Shown piece by piece: positions 1 to 8,484 of a stretch of DNA of 64,000 bases. The notes under the pieces were generated by a model. It saw nothing but the letters and a program-made list of their open reading frames with translations. It was not told the DNA's origin and searched no databases. How positions within the stretch are numbered: position 1 is the first letter of the stretch; each line of letters starts with the position of its first letter. A program made the translations under genes and the position numbers. Source of the stretch: Arthrospiribacter ruber (GTDB lineage: Bacteria; Bacteroidota; Bacteroidia; Cytophagales; Cyclobacteriaceae); NCBI RefSeq assembly GCF_019343195.1, contig NZ_RPHB01000005.1:310001-374000 (forward strand). Reading direction: 5' to 3'.

Positions 1-152
1 AAACCAAATTGGTTGAAATTGTGGAAATCAAAAACCATCCATGGTTTGTAGGTACCCAATTCCATCCCGAATACAAAAGTACCGTACTGAATCCTCACCC
101 TTTATTCGTGAAATTCATTACGGCAACCATTGATAATAAGAAAATTAAATAA
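1..152 (+). CDS. pyrG: CTP synthase, C-terminal end (partial)
   Basis: The first 152 bases read in one frame, starting at the codon at position 3, as the end of a glutamine amidotransferase class I domain and stop at TAA 150-152. The segment [10 protein letters not shown] carries the His-Pro-Glu of the glutaminase triad, and it is followed by a short [11 protein letters not shown] tail, which is the usual end of CTP synthase (UTP + ATP + glutamine to CTP). The rest of the gene lies upstream of the window. pyrG next to yidC is a common order in Bacteroidota. Other class I amidotransferases share the HPE motif, but the LNPHPLF tail is characteristic of PyrG. Confidence 0.9.
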   Translation, partial: TKLVEIVEIKNHPWFVGTQFHPEYKSTVLNPHPLFVKFITATIDNKKIK

Positions 153-177
153 CTATAAAAGACTCAGAGTGACAGAT

Positions 178-231
178 AAAGTAACCCAAATTTGGACAGA
201 TTCATGGAAGCTGTCAAATTTGGGTTACTTT
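178..231 (+). terminator. Long perfect hairpin, possible pyrG terminator overlapping the yidC promoter
   Basis: Bases 178-194 pair without mismatch with 215-231 (17 bp). After a one-base bulge (G195), 196-199 pair with 211-214, leaving an 11-nt loop. The 3' arm runs into a short T-rich stretch (CTTTTGC), so it could end pyrG transcription. The same arm contains the candidate yidC -7 element at 226-233. Confidence 0.55.
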
Positions 232-233
232 TG
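226..233 (+). promoter_or_regulatory. Candidate -7 element for yidC
   Basis: TACTTTTG fits the Bacteroidota -7 consensus TAnnTTTG and lies 31 nt before the chosen yidC ATG. No TTTG is seen about 20 nt upstream, so the -33 box is missing or degenerate. Its position inside the 5' extension of the longest yidC frame argues that the extension is not translated. Confidence 0.4.
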
Positions 234-263
234 CATTTCCAAAATGAGTATAAAGTAAATTTT

Positions 264-2066
264 ATGGATAGAAATCAAGCGACAGGGCTGATATTATTTG
301 CAGCAGTCCTGCTGATATATTCGCTTTTCTTTGCGAGTGCTCCACAACCCCAACCTGAAGAGACTACCGAAGCTGCCCAAACAGCCATTGCCAATCAGGA
401 CAGGGAAGACATTGAAGAGCTGGGTACGGAAACTTCCGAACCTGACAGCCTGCAGGATGCTATGGCCTTAAGGCAATTTGGCGTTTTCGCCGCAATGACT
501 AAAGGTCAGCAGGAAGACGTCGTTCTGGAAAACGACAAAATGATTGTCACGTTCTCTTCGAAAGGGGCTGAAATCAAACAAGTGGAATTAAAAGAGTTCA
601 AAACTTGGGACCAAAGACCATTGGTACTTTTGGACCAGGAAAGCTCCGACCTGGATTTCATGATACAGACAGATAAAGGTGAATTTAGCCTGAATCAGTT
701 TTATTTCAATCCAACCGTATCTACAATGGACGTGGACGGGGTCAAAGCCAATGTAATTACTTTTATCGCCCAAAGTGGAAGCGGACAGATCGTAAGGACT
801 TACTCGCTGCCTGAAGGAAGTTATATTTTGGGAAAATCCCTGGAATTTTCCGGACTCAACAATAACCTCAGCAGCAACGAAGTACAGATTGTATGGGACG
901 ACAGGTTGCTGAGACAGGAGCAGGACCTGGAAGAATCCAGAAGAAAAACCAACATCAATTGGTATAAAACCTCAGGAAAACACAATGACCTTAGCCTGAC
1001 CTCAGATGCTGATGATGATCAGATCAATGATCCATTGAAATGGTTTAGTTTCAGTCAGAGGTTTTTCACTTCAGGTATTATTGCAGAAAGACAGTTCAAT
1101 TCAGGAAAATTTGAGCAGCAAACACCAGGTGATACACTATCAGTAAAAAATGTAAGGGCTGAGGTCGTACTTCCACTTGAAAATGGAAGAGCAGATCTGA
1201 GCTACTATTTTGGCCCGAACAATTATAATGTATTAAAGAAAGTAACCCCCGGTTTTGAAGAAAATGTCTACATGGGCTATTTCTTTGTCAGCTGGGTCAA
1301 TAAATACATCATCGTCAACCTTTTCCAGTTTTTGGAGAGGTATTTCACCAATTATGGTATCATTATTATTCTGATTGTATTGATCATCAAGGCCGCCTTA
1401 TTCCCACTGACTTATAAGTCTTACATTGGAATGGCCAAAATGAGGGTGATCAAACCTGAAATCGATGAGCTAAAAGCCAAATATCCTGACGATCCTACAA
1501 AAATGCAGCAGGAACAGATGAAGCTGTTCGGCAAATTGGGCGTCAGTCCGATTTCAGGGTGCCTTCCCATGTTACTCCAGATGCCATTCTTGTTTGCGAT
1601 GTTTTTCTTTTTCCCGAATTCCATCGAACTGAGACAGGAATCTTTCCTGTGGGCTCATGACCTATCTACTTATGATGCTATATTTTATCTGCCCTTTACC
1701 ATACCTTTCTATGGTGCACACGTCAGTCTCTTTACCTTGCTGATGACCGTTTCGCAGATTGCTTATACACACTTCAACAATCAGCTGACAGCACAAACAG
1801 GCCCGATGAAAAATATAGGCTATATCATGCCGGTCATCTTCATGTTTGTATTGAATTCCTTCCCGGCTGCTTTGAGCTTCTACTACTTTGTCTCCAACAT
1901 GGTAACATTTGGTCAGCAGGCTTTGATCAAGCTTTTTGTGGATGATGCCAAAATCCGCGAAAAAGTAGAAGAAAGTAAAAGGAAAAACGCCAACAAGAAG
2001 AAGTCGAAATTCCAGCAAAAGCTGGAAGAGGCGATGAAAGCTGCTGAAGCCAACAAAAAGAAATAA
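264..2066 (+). CDS. yidC: Membrane protein insertase YidC
   Basis: 600-residue YidC/Oxa1 insertase, which places membrane proteins in the inner membrane with or without SecYEG. One N-terminal membrane segment (about residues 5-23) is followed by a large periplasmic P1 domain. The conserved C-terminal insertase core starts near residue 350, with several membrane helices and the stretch GVSPISGCLPMLLQMPF. The tail is strongly basic (many Lys), as expected for ribosome contact. The frame is open upstream to 192, but the ATG at 264 is chosen because the protein then starts MDRNQATG like its Bacteroidota relatives, and because a -7 promoter and a hairpin lie in the extension. It is followed by a terminator, so it is probably a single transcription unit. 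Confidence 0.95.
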   Translation: MDRNQATGLILFAAVLLIYSLFFASAPQPQPEETTEAAQTAIANQDREDIEELGTETSEPDSLQDAMALRQFGVFAAMTKGQQEDVVLENDKMIVTFSSKGAEIKQVELKEFKTWDQRPLVLLDQESSDLDFMIQTDKGEFSLNQFYFNPTVSTMDVDGVKANVITFIAQSGSGQIVRTYSLPEGSYILGKSLEFSGLNNNLSSNEVQIVWDDRLLRQEQDLEESRRKTNINWYKTSGKHNDLSLTSDADDDQINDPLKWFSFSQRFFTSGIIAERQFNSGKFEQQTPGDTLSVKNVRAEVVLPLENGRADLSYYFGPNNYNVLKKVTPGFEENVYMGYFFVSWVNKYIIVNLFQFLERYFTNYGIIIILIVLIIKAALFPLTYKSYIGMAKMRVIKPEIDELKAKYPDDPTKMQQEQMKLFGKLGVSPISGCLPMLLQMPFLFAMFFFFPNSIELRQESFLWAHDLSTYDAIFYLPFTIPFYGAHVSLFTLLMTVSQIAYTHFNNQLTAQTGPMKNIGYIMPVIFMFVLNSFPAALSFYYFVSNMVTFGQQALIKLFVDDAKIREKVEESKRKNANKKKSKFQQKLEEAMKAAEANKKK

Positions 2067-2069
2067 TTT

Positions 2070-2094
2070 AAAAAGACCCGCAAGGGTCTTTTTT
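2070..2094 (+). terminator. Rho-independent terminator of yidC
   Basis: GACCC/GGGTC stem (2075-2079 with 2084-2088), loop GCAA, then six T. It sits 3 nt after the yidC stop codon. Confidence 0.85.
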
Positions 2095-2178
2095 GTTTGC
2101 CTTGCTCATTCTCAAAGGATTAGAGCTTTCCACAATGGCATGTGGAAAACAATTCATGTGCAGGTTCAATAATAATGA

Positions 2179-2186
2179 TATATTTG
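2179..2186 (+). promoter_or_regulatory. Candidate -7 element for the MBL hydrolase-parAB operon
   Basis: TATATTTG matches TAnnTTTG exactly, 31 nt before the ATG at 2218. No clear -33 TTTG is visible. Confidence 0.45.
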
Positions 2187-2217
2187 TAAGCCTTACTAAC
2201 CAATAAACTGACATACC

Positions 2218-2901
2218 ATGATTGAAATAACTTACTATGGGCATTCAACCTTTTTGGTAAAAGTGGGAGACAAAACCATCATTTTTGACCCCTTTATCAG
2301 CCCAAATGAAAAAGCCTCTAAAATTGATGTTTCTTCCCTTCGTGCAGATTATGTATTGATCAGCCATGGTCACGAAGATCATGTGGCAGATGCGGAGGCC
2401 ATCACTAAGGCATCTGACGCCATGCTGGTCTCCAATTATGAGGTGGCGGTCTGGTTTGCGGAAAAAGGTATTGAAAAATATCACCCTATGAACCATGGAG
2501 GCAGCAAAAAATTTGATTTTGGAAAAGTAAAATACGTCAATGCCATTCATAGCAGTACCCTCCCTGACGGAGCATCAGGTGGCAATCCTGGTGGATTTGT
2601 CATTAAGCATGAAAAAGGCTGTTTTTACTATGCAGGGGATACCGCCCTCACCTATGACATGAAGCTTATCGGGGAAGAATTTAAAGTGGATTTTGCATTT
2701 ATGCCCATAGGCGACAATTTCACCATGGGGATAGAAGATGCCATCAAAGCAGCAGATTTTGTAGGCACTGACAAAATAATCGGAATGCATTACGATACTT
2801 TCCCGTACATTGAAATCGATCTTGAACATGCAAAAAAAGCAGCTGCAAAAGCAGGAAAAGAATTGATTTTACTTAATATTGGAGATTCTATAAAGATATA
2901 A
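2218..2901 (+). CDS. Metal-dependent hydrolase, MBL fold (UPF0173 / YtkL-like)
   Basis: 227-residue metallo-beta-lactamase fold protein, probably cytoplasmic because there is no signal peptide. Metal ligands are visible in HGHEDH (H50, H52, D54, H55), with a further Asp in YYAGDTALTYDM (about residue 140) and a C-terminal His in GMHYDTFP. The length and the opening ITYYGHSTF are typical of the UPF0173 family, whose substrate is unknown. It stands 9 bp before parA and may be co-transcribed with it, but nothing in the sequence ties it to chromosome segregation. Confidence 0.85.
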   Translation: MIEITYYGHSTFLVKVGDKTIIFDPFISPNEKASKIDVSSLRADYVLISHGHEDHVADAEAITKASDAMLVSNYEVAVWFAEKGIEKYHPMNHGGSKKFDFGKVKYVNAIHSSTLPDGASGGNPGGFVIKHEKGCFYYAGDTALTYDMKLIGEEFKVDFAFMPIGDNFTMGIEDAIKAADFVGTDKIIGMHYDTFPYIEIDLEHAKKAAAKAGKELILLNIGDSIKI

Positions 2902-2910
2902 ACAAACCTG

Positions 2911-3696
2911 ATGGGAAAAGTAATTGCCATAGCAAATCAAAAGGGAGGCGTCGGCAAGACCACTACAGCTATGAACCTGGCAGCCAGCTTGGCTGTACTG
3001 GAGTTCAAAACATTGGTCATTGATGCAGACCCGCAAGCCAATACGACTTCAGGGCTTGGGCATGACCCTAAAGGCATAGAAAACAGTATTTATGAATGCA
3101 TGGTAGATGGCGTTGACATCAGCAGCATTATCCTGAATACTGAAATCGAACACCTTCAATTGGTACCTTCACATATTGACCTCGTAGGTGCCGAGGTAGA
3201 AATGATCAACCTGGACAACAGGGAGGAAAAAATGAAAAATGTGATTGCCAAAGTAAAGGACAATTATGATTTCATTATCATTGACTGCTCACCATCTCTA
3301 GGCCTCATTACCATCAATGCCCTGACAGCAGCCAATTCGGTAATCATCCCCGTTCAATGCGAGTATTTTGCCTTGGAAGGTTTGGGCAAATTGCTCAATA
3401 CAATTAAAATCATTCAGACCAGGCTCAACCCTGACCTCGAAATTGAAGGCATCCTACTTACAATGTATGACGTCAGGTTGCGTTTAAGCAATCAGGTAGT
3501 GGATGAAGTAAGGATGCATTTTAAAAACCTGGTTTTTGAAACCATCATTCCTAGAAATGTAAGACTTAGTGAGTCTCCAAGTTACGGACTACCTGTTATT
3601 GCCTTTGATGCAGACGGAAAAGGGGCAGTAGCCTACCTCAATCTGGCGCATGAAATTGCCATCAAAAACGGAATGAAGAATACAACTGACGCATAA
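2911..3696 (+). CDS. parA: ParA-family chromosome partitioning ATPase
   Basis: 261-residue ParA/Soj ATPase. The deviant Walker A motif KGGVGKTT spans residues 11-18, with its first Lys being the signature lysine of the MinD/ParA class. DADPQAN and the Walker B-like [10 protein letters not shown] follow. The short N-terminus without a DNA-binding extension indicates the chromosomal type. ParA with ParB and parS moves newly replicated origins. parB follows after 6 bp, so the two are surely one operon. Confidence 0.95.
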   Translation: MGKVIAIANQKGGVGKTTTAMNLAASLAVLEFKTLVIDADPQANTTSGLGHDPKGIENSIYECMVDGVDISSIILNTEIEHLQLVPSHIDLVGAEVEMINLDNREEKMKNVIAKVKDNYDFIIIDCSPSLGLITINALTAANSVIIPVQCEYFALEGLGKLLNTIKIIQTRLNPDLEIEGILLTMYDVRLRLSNQVVDEVRMHFKNLVFETIIPRNVRLSESPSYGLPVIAFDADGKGAVAYLNLAHEIAIKNGMKNTTDA

Positions 3697-3702
3697 AGAA
3701 AC

Positions 3703-4620
3703 ATGTCCGATAAGAAACCCATAAAGAAAAAACCTGCCATGGGCAGAGGTCTTGGAGCTTTGCTGGAGGATTCCCCGCAAAAAGCCAAAAACCAGGAACT
3801 GGTTCCCTCCCACCCATCTGCCGGAATATTCGAAATCTCACTGGAAGAAATACAGGTCAACCCTTTTCAGCCAAGGACCCACTTTGATAAAGAAGCCTTA
3901 CAGGAATTGGCAGACTCTATTAGGGTACAGGGCATCATTCAGCCGATTACGGTAAGAAGATTATCTGATGGAGAATACCAGTTGATTTCAGGAGAAAGAA
4001 GGTTTCAGGCATCCAAAATTGCCGGACTGGAAAGAATTCCCGCCTATGTGCGTACAGCCAATGACCAGCAGATGTTGGAGATGGCCCTTATCGAAAACAT
4101 TCAAAGGGAAAACCTCAATGCCCTTGAAATCGCACATTCCTATCAGAGATTATTGGCCGAGTGCGACCTCAAGCAGGAGCAACTGGGTGAAAGAGTTGGA
4201 AAAAACAGAACCACTGTCAATAATTACCTGAGACTGCTGAAGCTACCGCCTGATATTCAGGCCGGACTCAGGGACAGTAAAATTTCCATGGGACATGCCC
4301 GAGCCATCATCAACGTAGAAGATGTAGACAAGCAGCTGGCTATCTACAAAAGAACCATTGAAGAAGAACTCAGCGTAAGAAAAGTGGAAGCTTTAGTAAA
4401 AGCCCTCAACGAAGGTCCTACCGAAAAATCAACTGATAAAATGCAGGGGCTCGACCCGGTCAAAAAATATGAAATGGGCAAGATCCAGCAACGTTTGGCA
4501 TCACACTTTGGCAGTAAAGTACAGCTGAAATCTGATGGCAAGGACAAAGGAGAAATTAAAATCCCTTTCCGGTCTACAGAAGACCTGAACAGGATATTGG
4601 AAATATTGGAGATCATCTAA
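3703..4620 (+). CDS. parB: ParB/Spo0J chromosome partitioning protein
   Basis: 305-residue ParB. The start MSDKKPIKKKPAMGRGLGALL carries the GRGLGALL box, typical of chromosomal ParB and used to contact ParA. The N-terminal CTPase/nuclease-like domain contains ISGERRFQASKIAGL and ENIQRENLNALE (about residues 90-135). A helix-turn-helix that would read parS lies near 160-200 (KNRTTVNNYLRLLKLP). The C-terminal part should dimerise. No parS palindrome related to GTTTCACGTGAAAC was noticed in the window. Confidence 0.95.
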   Translation: MSDKKPIKKKPAMGRGLGALLEDSPQKAKNQELVPSHPSAGIFEISLEEIQVNPFQPRTHFDKEALQELADSIRVQGIIQPITVRRLSDGEYQLISGERRFQASKIAGLERIPAYVRTANDQQMLEMALIENIQRENLNALEIAHSYQRLLAECDLKQEQLGERVGKNRTTVNNYLRLLKLPPDIQAGLRDSKISMGHARAIINVEDVDKQLAIYKRTIEEELSVRKVEALVKALNEGPTEKSTDKMQGLDPVKKYEMGKIQQRLASHFGSKVQLKSDGKDKGEIKIPFRSTEDLNRILEILEII

Positions 4621-4671
4621 GCCTTGAAAACGGCCATTCCCAAAAGTACTGAATACTCAAATTCACAGGCA

Positions 4672-5244
4672 ATGATTCTTATCAGGATCATTGCTGTTTT
4701 TGTTATATCCTTTGTGACGCTTGAAAGAACGCATGCACAAAGGATAGACACATTAAACAACATCCGCGATGAAATCCCTGTGATTGATCTAAGGGACAAA
4801 AATGTCAAAGATCCGAAGAAAGCGACAATTCTCTCAGCAGTCATTCCAGGAGCCGGACAGGTGTACAATGAAAAAGCCTGGAAAGTACCCTTGATTTATG
4901 GAGGATTTGCCACCAATATCTTCTTCATTGACTTCAACAACAGGAGGTATCAATTCCTGCTGGATGCCTTGAGAGCATTTGATGATCCCGACAGGGAAAA
5001 TCCTTTGCCTAATCTCAACAGGGATGGACTGGTAAGACAGGTGAATTTCTGGCGTAGAAACAGGGATCTGAATTATTTCATCTTTATTGGAATCTATGCC
5101 TTAAATATCGTCGATGCTCATGTAGATGCGCATTTGTCTTCCTTTGATGTCAGTGATGACTTAACTTTCAGGCTTGAGCCGGTTTACGAAAATCTTTGGG
5201 CAGGCAACAATATGTTTGGCTTATCATTAAAAATCAATTTCTAA
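4672..5244 (+). CDS. DUF5683 family secreted/envelope protein
   Basis: 190 residues from the ATG at 4672. The frame is open from a TTG at 4624, 3 bp after parB, but the ATG start puts a clean signal peptide first (MILIRIIAVFVISF, cleavage after a THA-Q site), so it is preferred. The middle contains ATILSAVIPGAGQVYNEKAW, the signature of the Bacteroidota DUF5683 family, and a hydrophobic stretch near FIFIGIYALNIVDAH. The function is unknown. The gene keeps this place between parB and dapB in many Bacteroidota, and dapB starts 1 bp after its stop. The TTG start cannot be excluded. Confidence 0.8.
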   Translation: MILIRIIAVFVISFVTLERTHAQRIDTLNNIRDEIPVIDLRDKNVKDPKKATILSAVIPGAGQVYNEKAWKVPLIYGGFATNIFFIDFNNRRYQFLLDALRAFDDPDRENPLPNLNRDGLVRQVNFWRRNRDLNYFIFIGIYALNIVDAHVDAHLSSFDVSDDLTFRLEPVYENLWAGNNMFGLSLKINF

Positions 5245-5245
5245 C

Positions 5246-5968
5246 ATGAATATACTCTTACTAGGATATGGTAAAATGGGCAAAATAATCGGTGAAATAG
5301 CCGAAAGTCGTGGCCACCATATTTCCGGAAAAATCAATATCGACAACAGAGGAGATCTAGATACCCTCGACTCTTCAAAAATAGACGTTGCCATAGAATT
5401 CAGTCAGCCTGACGCTGCATTTGAAAATATCAGCTGGGCAATCTCAAAAGGCATTCCTGTAGTAAGCGGTACCACAGGTTGGCTGGACAAAAAGCAGGAC
5501 ATCGATGACTTGACTGTAAAAAATGCTACTGCATTTTTCTATGCTTCCAATTTCAGTGTTGGCGTAAATATTTTCTTCAAAGTGAATAAATTTCTGGCCG
5601 GATTGATGAAGGACCAGGAAGATTATAAAATCAGCTTGGAGGAAGTGCACCATACTGAAAAGAAAGACGCTCCAAGCGGAACAGCCATCACCCTAGCAGA
5701 AGGCATCATCGGACAGATTGACCGCGTGCAGGACTGGAAACTGTCCGATAATGGAGAAGTTCCTTCCGGTAGCTTACCGATTACTGCCAAAAGAATTGAC
5801 CCTGCACCGGGCACACATATTATCCGTTATCAATCTGAGATTGACGATATTGAGATCACCCATACCGCTCATAGCAGAAAAGGATTTGCCCTTGGAGCTG
5901 TATTGGTATCAGAATGGATAAAAGAAAAAAAAGGTGTTTTATCTATGGATGATTTCCTATCTTTCTAA
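5246..5968 (+). CDS. dapB: 4-hydroxy-tetrahydrodipicolinate reductase
   Basis: 240-residue DapB, the NAD(P)H-dependent reductase of the lysine/diaminopimelate pathway, needed for peptidoglycan. The N-terminal Rossmann fold starts LLGYGKMGKIIGE. GTTGW is the conserved cofactor-side loop, and SNFSVGVNIF leads into the catalytic segment EVHHTEKKDAPSGTA with H135/H136 and K139. It is slightly shorter than the E. coli enzyme (about 270), as is usual in Bacteroidota. It sits in the parAB-DUF5683-dapB-lepB run with almost no spacing. Confidence 0.95.
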   Translation: MNILLLGYGKMGKIIGEIAESRGHHISGKINIDNRGDLDTLDSSKIDVAIEFSQPDAAFENISWAISKGIPVVSGTTGWLDKKQDIDDLTVKNATAFFYASNFSVGVNIFFKVNKFLAGLMKDQEDYKISLEEVHHTEKKDAPSGTAITLAEGIIGQIDRVQDWKLSDNGEVPSGSLPITAKRIDPAPGTHIIRYQSEIDDIEITHTAHSRKGFALGAVLVSEWIKEKKGVLSMDDFLSF

Positions 5969-5982
5969 AATTTTCAACTACA

Positions 5983-7059
5983 ATGACAGGAGAAAAAAAG
6001 AAAAAGTCAGCTACCCGTGAATGGGTAGACGCACTAGTATTTGCAGTAATTGCAGCATCATTGATCAGATGGCTTTTGCTGGAACCGTTTACCATTCCTA
6101 CAGCATCAATGGAAAAATCCCTTTTGGTAGGTGACTTCCTATTTGTGAGTAAAATGCATTATGGTACCAGGGTCCCTAAAACACCCCTACAGATTCCTCT
6201 TACCCACCAGAAAATATGGGGGACAGATGCCAATTCTTATGTAGATTGGATACAGCTACCCTACATGAGATTACCTGGTTTTTCTTCGGTAAAAAGAAAT
6301 GACGTAGTGGTATTCAATTATCCTGCTGAGTTTGAGCATCCCGCTGATCTCAAAACCAACTACATCAAAAGGGCCGTGGCTATTCCAGGCGATGAATTGG
6401 AAATACGTGGCACCCAACTTTTTGTAAATGGAGAATTGGGAGAGAATCCAGCAGAAATGCAGTTTTCTTATGATGTCATGACCAATAGAAATCTCAGTGC
6501 TGACTTTTTTGCAGATTATGGGATCAATCCGGAGAGCTACATGCCATTCTCTAATGGTTCAGGTTATTTGGTAATGGCAACCGAAGAGACCATAGACCAA
6601 CTGCAGAAGTCCCCAGCAGTGGGAAGTATCAACCGAAGAACAGACAAAGATGGACTTGGTGACCCAAGAGTCTTCCCTGATGGTGCTTATTTTGGATGGA
6701 ACAAAGACAATATGGGACCACTTGAAGTACCCGGAAAAGATTGGACAATCACCTTGGATGAGGAAAATATTGCCAAATATGCCTTTACTATCGAAAAGTT
6801 TGAAGGATTGGACAATGTAGAAGTCAGGGACAATCAGCTGTTTATAGATGGACAAAAAGTAGACACTTATACCTTTAAGCAAAATTACTACTTTATGATG
6901 GGAGACAACCGTCATGATTCTTTGGACTCTAGGTACTGGGGCTTTGTCCCTGAAGATCACATTGTAGGAAAAGCTTGGTTCTTGTGGCTATCCCTCGACA
7001 AACACAAATCCATGTTCAACAAGATCAGATGGAACAGGTTCTTTAAAGGTATCAACTGA
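5983..7059 (+). CDS. lepB: Signal peptidase I
   Basis: 358-residue type I signal peptidase, which removes signal peptides on the outer face of the inner membrane. One N-terminal membrane segment (ALVFAVIAASLIRWLLL) precedes the nucleophile S42 in TIPTASMEKSL. The general base is K129 in NYIKRAVAIPGDE. Box E is near the end, MGDNRHDSLDSRYWGFVP. A large insert between K129 and box E makes it longer than the E. coli enzyme and is typical of Bacteroidota LepB. It is the last gene of the segment and ends in a strong terminator. Confidence 0.95.
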   Translation: MTGEKKKKSATREWVDALVFAVIAASLIRWLLLEPFTIPTASMEKSLLVGDFLFVSKMHYGTRVPKTPLQIPLTHQKIWGTDANSYVDWIQLPYMRLPGFSSVKRNDVVVFNYPAEFEHPADLKTNYIKRAVAIPGDELEIRGTQLFVNGELGENPAEMQFSYDVMTNRNLSADFFADYGINPESYMPFSNGSGYLVMATEETIDQLQKSPAVGSINRRTDKDGLGDPRVFPDGAYFGWNKDNMGPLEVPGKDWTITLDEENIAKYAFTIEKFEGLDNVEVRDNQLFIDGQKVDTYTFKQNYYFMMGDNRHDSLDSRYWGFVPEDHIVGKAWFLWLSLDKHKSMFNKIRWNRFFKGIN

Positions 7060-7121
7060 TACTGAGCAAGCATATACAAAGGACATTGTATCAAGTCCTT
7101 TCTAGTAAAATAAACAGTATC

Positions 7122-7166
7122 AAAACTCCCTGAAGCCAATTGAAAAAAGCTTCAGGGAGTTTTTTT
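7122..7166 (+). terminator. Rho-independent terminator of lepB
   Basis: 12-bp perfect stem (7125-7136 with 7149-7160), loop of 12 nt, then seven T from 7160. Confidence 0.9.
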
Positions 7167-7228
7167 GTTTTAAGAGTGAATAATCTTCCATCAGATTTAC
7201 TTATAACCACTAGCTAACCCAAATTCGG

Positions 7229-7281
7229 CAAAAGTCACAAATAAACAAAAACATCCTCTCACCTTACTTTTGTGACTTTTG
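7229..7281. repeat. 12-bp perfect inverted repeat between lepB and ung
   Basis: CAAAAGTCACAA at 7229-7240 is repeated in inverted form at 7270-7281, with a 29-nt spacer. It lies between the lepB terminator and the end of ung and has no T-tract in either direction. It could be a binding site or part of a dispersed hairpin. The rest of the 7167-7357 gap shows no gene. Confidence 0.6.
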
Positions 7282-7357
7282 TTCCTTTTTGTGGATTATT
7301 TTTAACCTCCAGATCTCTTCAGTGGGTAGTACTATTTATCTATAAGTCACAGTTAAT

Positions 7358-8020
7358 TCACCAAACGATCTCTTCCAATCCCATTTTCCTTAGATATTCA
7401 TTGGTAAGGGAAAAATGAGAGCAGCCAAGAAAACCTCTGTGAGCCGATAAAGGGCTAGGGTGTGGGGCATGAAGTTTCAGGTGTTTCTGATCAGAAATAA
7501 AAGCCGCTTTCTTCTGAGCATAGGCACCCCAAAGCATAAATACCACATTTTCCTTTTCCTCTGCGATGCATTTGATCACAGCATCCGTAAACTCCTCCCA
7601 GCCTTTTTTTTGATGGGATCCGGCCTGATGGGCCCTTACAGTCAAGGTAGCGTTCAAAAGTAATACCCCTTGCTTTGCCCACCGCTCTAAGTTTCCATTT
7701 GAGGGGATGGACTGATCCAAATCCCTGTTGATTTCTTTGAAAATATTTAGAAGACTTGGAGGGAAAGGCACTCCCTCTCTAACAGAAAATGAAAGACCAT
7801 GGGCTTGATTAGGTCCATGATAAGGATCCTGACCGAGGATTACTACCTTCAGATTTTCGAAAGTACAATGTGTAAAAGCATTGAAAATTTCCGGACCCTT
7901 GGGGAAAATCACCTGATTGCGGTATTCATCACGTACAAAATCAGTCAATTGCACGAAATAAGGCTTGGAAAACTCTCTATTCAGTCTTTTTTTCCAACTT
8001 TCTTCAATTTTCACATCCAT
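7358..8020 (-). CDS. ung: Uracil-DNA glycosylase, family 1
   Basis: 220-residue UNG that removes uracil from DNA as the first step of base excision repair. The water-activating loop is GQDPYHG, with the catalytic Asp at residue 65. The C-terminal substrate loop is HPSPLSAHRGFLGC, with the catalytic His. LLLNATLTVRAHQAGSH matches the conserved uracil-recognition segment. The length equals the family norm. It is transcribed alone against the neighbours on both sides. Confidence 0.96.
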   Translation of the reverse strand: MDVKIEESWKKRLNREFSKPYFVQLTDFVRDEYRNQVIFPKGPEIFNAFTHCTFENLKVVILGQDPYHGPNQAHGLSFSVREGVPFPPSLLNIFKEINRDLDQSIPSNGNLERWAKQGVLLLNATLTVRAHQAGSHQKKGWEEFTDAVIKCIAEEKENVVFMLWGAYAQKKAAFISDQKHLKLHAPHPSPLSAHRGFLGCSHFSLTNEYLRKMGLEEIVW

Positions 8021-8097
8021 TTTGATACTATTGCGTTGTAGTTAAGGATTTTAATTATATTTTTAAAGTTTGTAAAGGCATCATCCAAAGCAAAATC

Positions 8098-8484
8098 ATG
8101 GTAACAGCCATCACTGAAGGTATTAAGGTCACCGTAGAAACCACCTACCAAGCTGAATTTTCAAGTCCCCACCAACATCACTATGTATTTACCTACAAGG
8201 TAAAGATAGAAAACAACGGTCCCCACACCATACAATTGTTGAGAAGAAAATGGGAAATCCATGATGCTGGTGATGCTACTAAAACAGTAGAAGGTGACGG
8301 CGTGGTAGGACAGCAACCTATTTTGGAGCCAGGCGGAAGACATGAATATGTTTCCGGCTGTAACCTAAAGTCCGGTTTGGGGAAGATGAGAGGTTCTTAT
8401 AAGATGGAAAAACTATTTGACGGAAAAGTAATAGAAGTACAGATCCCCGAATTCCAATTGATCGCAGATATTTTTGACAATTGA
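8098..8484 (+). CDS. apaG: ApaG-family protein
   Basis: 128-residue single-domain ApaG protein (fibronectin III-like beta fold). The family's glycine-rich region is clear: GDGVVGQQPILEPGG followed by YVSGCNLKSGLGKMRGSY. ApaG proteins bind divalent metals, and in enterobacteria the gene lies with apaH, but their cellular role is not settled. No apaH is present here. The gene instead overlaps the next one, a methyltransferase, by 11 bp, which suggests translational coupling. Confidence 0.92.
   Translation: MVTAITEGIKVTVETTYQAEFSSPHQHHYVFTYKVKIENNGPHTIQLLRRKWEIHDAGDATKTVEGDGVVGQQPILEPGGRHEYVSGCNLKSGLGKMRGSYKMEKLFDGKVIEVQIPEFQLIADIFDN

Noticed and set aside
192-263. 24-codon extension of yidC
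   Set aside because: It lies over a hairpin and a -7 promoter element, and YidC relatives start at the later ATG.
1662-2018. 118-codon minus-strand frame inside yidC
   Set aside because: It is the antisense shadow of a conserved gene, with no recognisable protein features.
2911-4620. parS site near parAB
   Set aside because: No palindrome close to GTTTCACGTGAAAC was found here or elsewhere in the window by eye.
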